Shown: in pieces, positions 56,561-64,000 of the stretch
Numbering within the stretch: position 1 is the stretch's first letter
How the letters are laid out: every line of letters starts with the position of its first letter
Origin: Heterocephalus glaber
Taxonomy: Eukaryota; Chordata; Mammalia; Rodentia; Bathyergidae
DNA length: 64,000 nt
Direction of reading: 5' to 3'
Assembly (NCBI RefSeq): GCF_000247695.1
Contig: NW_004624847.1
Coordinates: forward strand, 5,378,498-5,442,497
Notes under the pieces: model-generated
The model's input: the letters and a program-made list of their open reading frames with translations, nothing else
Told to the model about the DNA's origin: nothing
Database searches by the model: none
Translations under genes and position numbers: made by a program

Positions 56561-57434
56561 AGAAATCAAGGAAATGAAGAAATACAAAAGCCCTTTCCTC
56601 TCCCATCTTGGTTCAGTCCTGTGATGGTGGTTACCTTTACAGGTTTGATGTACAGCCTTCAAATTTATTATATAAGTGTATAAATTGTATGTGGGTGTGT
56701 AGAAATAGAGACTTCTAATTTTCTTCCTCACTGACCTGTATGTTGTGGACTTCATTCCATGGTACCCAGAGAGGTCTCTTTTTCAGGGCTCCACAATTTT
56801 CCCTTACAGGTGTCTGTTATTTACCCGTCCTTTACCGAATTTCCCCTTGTATAATTAACTCTGTGCAGTTTATGAGACTGTATGTAGGGAAAGTTCTAGA
56901 AGTGGACTTCCTGGAGAAAGGGAAATGCGTGCTTTACATTTTTTAAAGTATTTTCAGATTTTCCCCCAAGAGGTCAGGTTGACTTAACTGTCCTGGAACC
57001 ACATGGCAGTGGTTGTCCCGTCATCGTGCTTCCAGTGCTCTGTGTTGGGTGAGCAGTGAGTCTCACTGCTTTAACCAATCCTGTTAGGACGGGATTTAGT
57101 ACTGTTTCATGCCTACTGGCCATTTTATTTCTTCATTAAATTCAAAAGAACTTGAGGTAAATTCTATTTCTTCAGTGTGAGTCTAGAATGTAACTGTGTT
57201 TGTCCCTTCTCTGTGTAGCCAGTCTGTTGTCCTGCTTTTGTGCTCTGCTTAAGGAGACTTCTTCCCAGAGTTGTATCACCTCCTCTGCTTTATTCTAGTC
57301 TTTAGTTCTTGGAATTTGTTGCTGTGGCAAGTACAAAACAGACTCTCTCTTCATGGTTCTTCTGATAGAGATGCTTGTTTCTGAACTGTTCATTCTCTTC
57401 TTGTTGCTGCGAACACTATCGATAATAAATCTTT

Positions 57435-57527
57435 TTTTTTTTTTTTTTTTTTTTTTGGTACTGGGGATTGAACTCAGGACCCTGCACTTGCAAGGCAAGT
57501 GGCAGAACCACTAAGCTAAATCCCCGG
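57435..57527 (-). mobile_element. ID-type SINE with 19-bp TSD
   Basis: Antisense with a long T tail. CTATCGATAATAAATCTTT is exact at 57,416-57,434 and 57,528-57,546. Confidence 0.97.
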
Positions 57528-57694
57528 CTATCGATAATAAATCTTTCACTGGGATCCTGTGTAAATACAGACTGTGTGACTCGGCTTTATAGCAGGTATA
57601 AAAATTACTTGATAAGATGCTTACTGAAACTTAGAATGGTTCCTGTAGCCTTCAGTTATAAAGAAATGTGCCTTAAAACACACTACGAGCACCA

Positions 57695-57855
57695 GGTGTA
57701 ATGGCACCCACTAGTAAGCCCAGCACTCTGGAATGTTGGAGCAGGAGAATTGGGAGTTTGAGTCCAGCCTGAACAACTTAGCGAGACCCTGTCTCAAAAT
57801 GAAAAGAGGACTGGGGATGGAGCTCAGTGCAAGACCCAGTACCATAAAAAACAAA
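57695..57855 (+). mobile_element. B1-dID dimer SINE
   Basis: CCAGGTGTAATGGCACCC ... GACCCTGTCTC, linker, GGACTGGGGATGGAGCTCAGTG ... CCAGTACC. Confidence 0.82.
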
Positions 57856-58102
57856 AGAACACAACAAAAGCACTAAGAATGTGAAATGGAAGATTTTTAG
57901 CTTTGTGTAGTTTGCTATCAGGTTCTTGGTACAAATGCCTGATACTCATGTGTTTGCTTTGTATAGTTCGTAAATCTTGTTTACTGGAAGGCGGAGCAGA
58001 GCATGCAGCTAAGTAGGCTTTGGTGAGGGTGGCGATGTGCCCATGCTCCCTCACCCTGGTTGTCCTCTGCCCTCACACTGCTTCTCGCCTGTTCCCTCAC
58101 AG

Positions 58103-58207
58103 CCCAAGTGCGACGGCCAGGTTCTGCTGACGCAGCTGTGGAAGCATTTAAATCTGATCGAGTGCGACTACTTCGGGTTGGAGTTTCAAAACATCCAGTC
58201 CTACTGG
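58103..58207 (+). CDS. FARP2: FARP2 exon 3 (FERM F1)
   Basis: Codes residues 62-96 of FARP2, 35 whole codons from PKCDGQVLLTQLWKHLNLIE to the end CDYFGLEFQNIQSYW. This is the ubiquitin-like F1 lobe of the FERM domain, which binds membrane and protein partners. Acceptor CCCTCACAG ends at 58,102 and donor GTATGA starts at 58,208; phase 0 on both sides, in register with exon 2. Substitutions from human as I recall it (V/I, M/L, T/I) are conservative, so the frame is under constraint. Confidence 0.97.
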
Positions 58208-59174
58208 GTATGAGTTTTTGATTTACTTTTGGAAATGGGCTCTAGCTGTGTTGTAGAGCATTCATGGTGGGCCTGGTACAGAGCCTTTGGGGACCTACTG
58301 TAAGCAGGGTACTTGGTAATTGGCCATCATTCTCATCAAAACTGTGCTCTTAAAATGTTTTCTTTTCAGCCACTGGGAATGCGTAAGTCTGCCTCCAGTC
58401 TAAGCCTGAATCTGTGCCCCTCGACCTGTCCATTAGCACGAGTTACCACAGTAGCTCTGGTCCTTCCCCTCGCCTACCCCATGAGCACTGTGAAAGTGGT
58501 TCTTGAGTGGACAGACTGATTCTGCCTCAGTTTGCTCCACAGGTGTAACCTTAGAAATTGTGCAGCTTCGGTATTTACAGATGTAATTCTTGCAAAGAAA
58601 CCACTGTGAGCCCCTTTGTTCAGAAAGCCCTTTGCTGCTGTCGTACACCCATCCTCTGCTGCATAGCTGTGCCTCCCTGAGGCTCTGCTCTGTCGCTGTT
58701 TACAGATACAGTGTGTTCCAAACTTGTGTGATGATAGTGCACATCCCCTCGTTGGTACTGGGACCTGCTCTGCATAGCGAAGCGGGGTGCTGTTGGCATG
58801 GGGTATCCAGGTTGACAGCAGTTTCCGTGTCCTTCCATTCTGCTGACTTTCCTGACAGTGTATCAACACTTGCCTTGTGTATGAGAGAAGAGTTAGAATC
58901 TTCCTGTCATACCTCTGCCGGGTGTGGTGGTGCACACCTGTGATCCCAGCCCTTGGGGGCTGAGGCAGGAGGATTGCTGCAAGTTTGAGGCCAACCTGGA
59001 CTACATAGTGAGTTCAAGACCACCCTAAACTACATAGCAAGACCCTGTCTCAAAAAAAAAAAAATCCTGTCATAAATATTTCTCTTAATTATAAGTATGT
59101 TTGTATTTCGTAGCATATTTATTAAAGGGAGAAATTATTTAATAGTTTTTCTCTCCTATTTAAATCCCCTTTAG
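58208..59174 (+). other. FARP2: FARP2 intron 3
   Basis: 967-bp intron with one B1 (58,912-59,065); the rest is single-copy-looking. A 153-codon minus-strand frame at 58,474-58,935 has no recognisable domain. Confidence 0.9.
58912..59065 (+). mobile_element. B1 SINE with internal duplication
   Basis: CCGGGTGTGGTGGTGCACACC, TACATAGTGAGTTCAAGACC, TACATAGCAAGACCCTGTCTC, A tail; well preserved. Confidence 0.93.
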
Positions 59175-59217
59175 ATTTGGCTTGAACCTATGAAACCCGT
59201 CATTAAGCAAATACGAA
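59175..59217 (+). CDS. FARP2: FARP2 exon 4 (FERM F1)
   Basis: 43 nt: residues 97-110 (IWLEPMKPVIKQIR) plus the first base of the codon for Arg111. Acceptor CCTTTAG, donor GTAAGT. The split codon A|GG is completed by exon 5. The motif WLEP(M/T)KP is typical of the F1-lobe end in FERM proteins. Confidence 0.96.
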
Positions 59218-59600
59218 GTAAGTTCTGTGTTTAACTCTTTACAATTGCGTTCACTTAAGATGCCTTCTTCTGGAATGCCCCAACTCCCACTTGCGCGTAT
59301 GTGTCATCCCCTTCTGCCACATGGTTGTGGTCCTTGGCAGTGGTAACCGGAAGTTCCTTGGCTGCTTAGTTCTCAGACTGCAGTGGGTGGGTGAGGGCAG
59401 CAGTGTAACTAGAGCTTCCAAGTGCCTCCATCCAGACTAAGAAGCCACAGATGTGTGGGGCTGGGGCTCGGTGGCAGAAAGCTTGCCCGGCACAGGCGAC
59501 ACCCAGTTCCACCAGAAAGTAAATAGAGGTAGAAAAGTCACAGGATATATTGTTCAGTGTTCTAGTTTTTTACCAGTAGGTAAAACATGCAATTTCTATG

Positions 59601-59682
59601 GCCGGGGATTTAGCTCAGTGGTTCCGCCTCCTGCCTTGCAGGTGCAAGGTCCCAAGTTCGATCCCTGGTACCAAAAAAAAAA
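59601..59682 (+). mobile_element. ID-type SINE, sense arm of an inverted pair
   Basis: GGCCGGGGATTTAGCTCAGTGG to GGTACC and an A tail. Confidence 0.94.
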
Positions 59683-59715
59683 CTATTTAAAGGCATCTCA
59701 ATGTCTTTTGGAGCC

Positions 59716-59807
59716 TTTTTTTTTTTCTTTTTTGGTACCAGGCATCGAACTCAGGACCTTGCACCTGCAAGGCAGGGAGTGGAACCACTAAGCTAAATCC
59801 TCGGCCC
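59716..59807 (-). mobile_element. ID-type SINE, antisense arm of an inverted pair
   Basis: Antisense copy starting 33 bases after the first. It shares the unusual CCTTGCAGGTGCAAGG core with it. Confidence 0.94.
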
Positions 59808-60334
59808 ACCTTTAAGTATTATTTTAATAAAATTATTAATATTGTGTAATTATAAGCAGAATTGTGAGCATAATTTTATGTTTCTTTATTAAATTTAAAA
59901 TTTAAGGCACATAGTAATGCTACCGAGTTTTATATTACCTTGAAGACTCAAATGTAGTTGTCTAAATCTTTTTTTTGAGAACTAAATTGATGAGAAAAGA
60001 TTATGTAAAAGTAATTTGTGCGCTGATAAGCTAAGGCTATTTGCCATCACATGTTAGAAAATAGCTCTTTTTGCTGAAAATCACATGGTCATCTTATTAC
60101 TAAATTTCTATGACATGAGGATATTGAAACCAGCTATCCCATGTGTCTTTTCTTTATAGTAGTCAGATTGTTCTGGTTCATTATAGTAAGGAGTCATGAC
60201 ATTTTTCTTTTACTTACGTATAGAAAGATTTCAAAAATAATGGATTTTTTATTACTACAGTTAATTGGTATAAATACCTTCACTTTATCATTTTACCCTA
60301 AAATATAAATAGGCATATATTTTAATTTGTTTTT

Positions 60335-60408
60335 GTTTGTCTCAGTACTGGGACTTGAACTCAGGGCCTCAGGCAAGCACTGCACTGCTGAACTGCACCA
60401 CCAAGCCT
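60335..60408 (-). mobile_element. Older ID-like SINE
   Basis: Antisense: CAGTACTGGGACTTGAACTCAGGGCC, GCACTGCTGAACTGC. Confidence 0.65.
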
Positions 60409-60673
60409 ATATTTTAAAATTTTAATGTGCAGCTTTCAACTTATTTTTAAGGGTTTTTGCATCATCTCTACTTATAACAAAAGATTTGAAATTTCTCTTT
60501 GATATATGTGATTGGCACTTAGGACTCATAAATTTATGCATAGGAAATTTTTTATCTTATTTGAAAAAAATTGTTTTAACAGTTCATTTGAAAACACTAG
60601 CCTTGTAATAATATATGGAGAGAGTATAGAGATTGACTTTATTTGTAAAGCTTAAAATTTTTTGTTTTTGTAG

Positions 60674-60752
60674 GGCCAAAGAATGCAGTGCTTCGCCTAG
60701 CTGTAAAATTTTTCCCACCTGATCCTGGCCAATTGCAAGAAGAATATACAAG
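60674..60752 (+). CDS. FARP2: FARP2 exon 5 (FERM F1-F2)
   Basis: 79 nt: two bases finish Arg111, then 25 codons (PKNAVLRLAVKFFPPDPGQL and QEEYT), then AG of codon 137. Acceptor TTTTTGTAG ends at 60,673; donor GTAAAG starts at 60,753. The FFPPDP motif at the start of the F2 lobe is a hallmark of FARP-type FERM domains. The next exon (expected to begin with YLFALQLKRDLLEER in the known protein) is not found before the window ends. Confidence 0.97.
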
Positions 60753-61061
60753 GTAAAGAGCTGAGCTGAACTGGAGCTGCTGATCACTGGGGTTGCGTTC
60801 ATTCATCTGTCATGAATGATTACGAGGCAGTGGCATTGTACAGTGTTACATGAGCTCGTGTACACATAAAAAGTAGTAAGTGTCAAGTAATTTAAAAGAA
60901 GCGTTTTGGCAGTTGACTTTTGCTCAGATGTGCAGCAGAATTTAGAAGAAAGGTCTGTGATGCAGACTTGAGGATGAAAAGTGGAATGCTGTTTAGGGTG
61001 ATGCTCAACAGATGATTTCCAGATGTGCTTGGATTTAAGCATGTGTGTAGAGGTCCTAGGA

Positions 61062-61240
61062 CCAGGTGAGGTGTGGTCACGCATGCCTGTGATCCCAGCG
61101 CTTCAGAAGCTGAGGCAGGAGGACTGCAAGTTTGAGGCCAGCCTGGGAAATTTAATGAAACCTGTCTCAAAGTAAAAAGGGACTAGAAATATAGCTCCCT
61201 GTGAATATCCTGGGTTTAATCCCCAGTACTGAAAAATAAA
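61062..61240 (+). mobile_element. B1-dID dimer SINE
   Basis: GGTGAGGTGTGGTCACGCATGCCTG ... CCTGTCTCAAAG, linker, GGGACTAGAAATATAGCTC ... CCCAGTACTG. Confidence 0.85.
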
Positions 61241-61984
61241 AGTTCACCTACCTACTTATGTATCGACAAAATCCACGTAATTGGGAGAAGTATGTTGTGT
61301 GATAAGTCCTTATGAATATATAGAATAAAACTATTTTGGGTAATTTGTTTTGTGCTCCTCTTTTTAATTCAAGGTTGCCTTTTTGCAGAAATGATTGAAA
61401 GAAATGTTAAAAGTACTCATTGAGCAATAGGATTATGGAGATTTTTTTACTGTACTTTTATATCCTGCATCTGTTAATTTTCTCCTGGGGAATAATATAA
61501 AAACCTGGAAACCTCAGGCCAGAGGCAGGTGAAGAGAAGAGAGGATGTTGCCACCATGGCAGCAGAGTGACTCAGCCCTAGGTCCCAGCTGGAACAGGCT
61601 GCTGAGAAAACCACCTCATCTTTTGCACCCCCCTCCAGAGGGAGGGAGGGAGGGAGGTCTGCAGATGACAGCAACAGCACAGTCTCGGAGCGTTGACTGC
61701 GAGGTGCAGGGAGAGCCCATCGGGCTGTTACCGTTCCGCGGAGGGACCTCACCTTCAGGACAGCAGAAGTGTTCCATGCGTGGATACAGAGCCTCCCCGA
61801 CAGCATGAGGTCACTAAGTGCATACTCCTGGGAACTATGGAAAACAGAAAATGTCCTCAAATTGAAAATCCCTGGACCTTAGTTTCAGGACTCGGACTAG
61901 AAGTTAGTTTTATAGTCACTTCCTTCTTTCTCATTTTTATATAGAAGGTTCTTTTTTAATTTATTAGAAGTCCTCATTTGTGCC

Positions 61985-62125
61985 CCAAGAGGTGGTGCAC
62001 GCCTGTCATCCCAGCACTCAGGAGGCTGAGGCAGGAGGATCACTGTGAGTGGAGGCCAGCCTGAGCGACGTAATGAGTTCAAGGCCAGCCTGAGCTGCGT
62101 AGCGAGACCCTGTCTTAACCCCCTC
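61985..62125 (+). mobile_element. B1 SINE with internal duplication
   Basis: AGAGGTGGTGCACGCCTG, two GGCCAGCCTGAGC blocks, GAGACCCTGTCTTAA. Confidence 0.92.
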
Positions 62126-62631
62126 AAAATACATGTTTGTGTCAAAAGAAAAAGTTTTTCAGATAAAGCTATGTAGAATAAAAAGCAGACGCTCCCTGCC
62201 CCACCCACTCGCCCTGCTCTCTGGGTGAGGTGAACACTGGCACAGGTGCCCCCTGGTGGCTGCAGCGCTCCTGAGGCCCACTGACAGCAACTTGTCCCCC
62301 ACCACCCCGAAGATTATACCATGCCCATGTACAGCTGTCACCCAGTTTGCTAGTCCTGCTCACATTAGCATATCTTGGGTTATCGTCTCCACTTTTTCTC
62401 TGAAAACACTGTGAAGAATCTCATTGTCCACTTCTGTTTGTGAACTCGGGGAATATTGCTACAGGAATGAAGTGCTGAATTAAAGCGTGCCCACTTTAAA
62501 ATTTTGTTTTTTGGAATTTAATAAATTGTAATAACTTGCTAAAGTGTAAATTCCAATGAGAGTAGATTGTATTCTAGCTCTAAGAAGAGTACCTGGAACA
62601 TAATAACACAGGCTCAGCAAGTCCAGGGCCT

Positions 62632-62800
62632 TCATACTGAGCTATATCCCCAGCCGGTTTGGGTGGGAGTTTTTTTTAAATTTTGAGACAAGGTCTCACT
62701 AAGTCCCTAAATTACCCAGGCTGGGCTTGAACTTGTATTCCTCCTGCTTCAGCCTCTCGGAGTGCTGAATTTACAGGCATGTGCCCCCACCCTATAGTGC
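62632..62800 (-). mobile_element. B1-dID dimer SINE
   Basis: Antisense ID part (CATACTGAGCTATATCCCCAGCC) then antisense B1 (GAGACAAGGTCTCACTAAG ... GGCATGTGCCCCC). Confidence 0.82.
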
Positions 62801-62941
62801 TGTAAATATTTTCAGGTTGCCTTCTCTAGTTACATTCCCTCTAGTGGTATTCCAGAGTGCCTGCTTCTCAGATCTTAGTCAAGACCAAATATTAAAAATG
62901 TTCTCAGGCACGTTTCAAGCCGTCTTAATTTCATGTTTTTA

Positions 62942-63343
62942 AAAATTCATTAAGTTTATTGGTACATTTTAGATATACAGTATGATGACATTCATCATTG
63001 GGAGTTTGCACCTTTACATAATCTCTCTTTGTTCTTATTTTTCCCCATTCCCCTGCCCTCCCTTCAACCCCTCCACCCCTCCCTATTTACGAAGACTTTG
63101 TTTCTGTTTTTCCTTTTCTCATATTTTTTCCTTTCCCCTACTCCCCCCACTTCCCCTTCCCCTTTGCCCCTTTTCTTCCTATTTCATATTATCGATTATA
63201 CATTTTGGTCCTCATTTACACTTTCAGTTTCTCACACCAGAGAAAATGTTCGGTATTTACACGTGCGTCCTATTTATTTCACTTAATAATATGTCCTCAA
63301 TATGCATAGATTTAGCTATAAATGTCTCTAGTTTATCTTTTTC
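62942..63343 (-). mobile_element. L1 3' end, first of two
   Basis: TTAAGTTTATTGGTACATTTTAG, ATGACATTCATCATTGGGAG, the pyrimidine-rich tract, and TTCACTTAATAATATGTCC, stopping where the next T tail begins. Confidence 0.88.
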
Positions 63344-64000
63344 TTTTTTTTGCTTAAATTCTTTTATTGGTACATTTTAGGTATACAGTACATTTACATT
63401 TATCATTGGGTGCTTGTATCTGTACATGATGTATCTTGGTTCTTATTTCTTTCCCATTCCCCGTGCTCTGTTCCCCCCCTCCACCCTTCCCTATTTACAG
63501 AGACTTCGTTTCCACTTTTTTCTTTTCTCATAATTTTTCCTTTCCCTTCTTTCCTTTCCTGTTCCCCTCCCACTTTCCCAACCCCTTTGGACCTTTTCTT
63601 CCTGTTTCAAATTACCAGTTACTCATTGTAATCATTTTAATCCTTATTTACACTTGCAGTTTCTCACACTAGAGAAACTATTTGGTATTTACATATGTGT
63701 GTCCTATTTATTAGGACAGAGTGTCGCCTCAATGTGCATCCATGTAGCTATAAATTTCTCTAGTTTCTCATTCTTTATGGCTGAGTAGTACTCCACTTTG
63801 TAAAAAAAACCCCACATCTTCTTTATCCAGTCTCCAGTTGATGGGCACTTGGGTTGTTTCCAAGCTTTAGCTATTACAAACTGTGCCACTATGAACATGG
63901 GTGCACAGATATCGCTGTGGTATGATTCTTTTAATTCTTTTGGGAAGATATCCAGCAGGGGAATAGCTGGGTCAAATGGGACCTCTAGCCCTAGTTCTTT
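63344..64000 (-). mobile_element. L1 3' end with ORF2 C-terminus, second of two
   Basis: A T tail at 63,344, the same UTR order, then a minus-strand frame with WKQPKCPSTGDWIKKMWGFF and VEYYSAIKN, the ORF2 C-terminal signature. It runs off the window. Confidence 0.9.

Larger units (their letters stand above)
26970..58102 (+). other. FARP2: FARP2 intron 2
   Basis: About 31 kb between the exon 2 donor and the exon 3 acceptor. Besides the mobile elements and NDEL1 pseudogene listed, these longer stretches show nothing I can name: 27,430-28,040, 29,350-30,060, 31,260-31,720, 33,770-34,050, 34,800-36,000, 36,200-37,410, 40,050-40,340, 41,130-41,850, 41,970-43,850, 43,950-44,560, 46,110-46,250, 47,040-47,520, 47,620-48,360, 49,230-49,650, 50,580-51,000 and 56,570-57,430. 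Some are GC-rich (36.2-37.3 kb) and open in several frames, without splice or protein support. Confidence 0.75.
59218..60673 (+). other. FARP2: FARP2 intron 4
   Basis: 1.46 kb, AT-rich, with a convergent ID pair at 59,601-59,807 and an old ID-like piece at 60,335-60,408. No other feature seen. Confidence 0.9.
60753..64000 (+). other. FARP2: FARP2 intron 5, 5' part
   Basis: Runs off the window. It carries B1 and B1-dID copies and two L1 3' ends. I see nothing recognisable at 61,245-61,980 and 62,130-62,630. Confidence 0.85.

Noticed and set aside
63704..63898. 64-codon frame with reverse-transcriptase-like C-terminus
   Set aside because: Part of a truncated L1 ORF2, not a host gene.

Overview
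This is a 64-kb window of a mammalian nuclear genome, almost certainly a rodent. Two genes lie in tandem on the + strand: the 3' end of SEPTIN2 (septin-2) and the 5' end of FARP2 (a FERM, RhoGEF and PH domain protein). SEPTIN2 and FARP2 are also adjacent in human 2q37.3, so this is conserved synteny. The repeats point to a rodent: 7SL-derived B1 SINEs, about fifty tRNA-derived ID-type SINEs with an unusual 3' end (GGTACC plus an A tail), and B1-ID dimers of the B1-dID kind. I saw no B2 or B4 elements, which argues against a muroid. A castorimorph (beaver-like) or other non-muroid rodent is my guess, and the species is not proven.

Layout. 1-4.4 kb: last two coding exons of SEPTIN2 (39-96 and 1626-1727) and a long 3' UTR ending near the AATAAA at 4401. 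4.4-6.8 kb: intergenic, with an old minus-strand L1 carrying a nested B1 and ID, and a second L1 3' fragment. 6.8-7.7 kb: CpG island with three CCAAT boxes and GC boxes, giving the FARP2 promoter and non-coding exon 1 (donor after 7385). 7.4-26.8 kb: FARP2 intron 1, with MaLR-type LTR elements, a short hAT transposon with a target-site duplication (TSD), MIRs and SINEs. 26,759-26,969: FARP2 exon 2 with the start codon. 27-58.1 kb: the 31-kb intron 2, with a TIR transposon, L1s, MaLR LTRs, many ID copies and an antisense processed NDEL1 pseudogene bounded by a 12-bp TSD. 58,103-60,752: FARP2 exons 3, 4 and 5, all with clean splice sites and matching phases. 60.8-64 kb: start of intron 5, ending in two head-to-tail L1 3' ends.

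Biology. Septin-2 is a filament-forming GTPase; the exons here encode its C-terminal tail. FARP2 is a Rac/Cdc42-pathway exchange factor acting downstream of semaphorin/plexin signalling. The exons here encode its N-terminus and the start of its FERM domain, residues 1 to about 137. I see no sign that the two genes are co-regulated beyond their close tandem spacing (about 2.9 kb from polyA site to CpG-island exon).

Nothing here looks like a new multi-gene system. The most interesting material is mobile DNA: a hAT-type MITE, a second short element with terminal inverted repeats of about 50 bp, an orphan retroposed fragment with a poly(A) and 12-bp TSD inside an LTR, SINE-in-SINE nesting, an ID hairpin pair in FARP2 intron 4, and an upstream ATG overlapping the FARP2 start codon.
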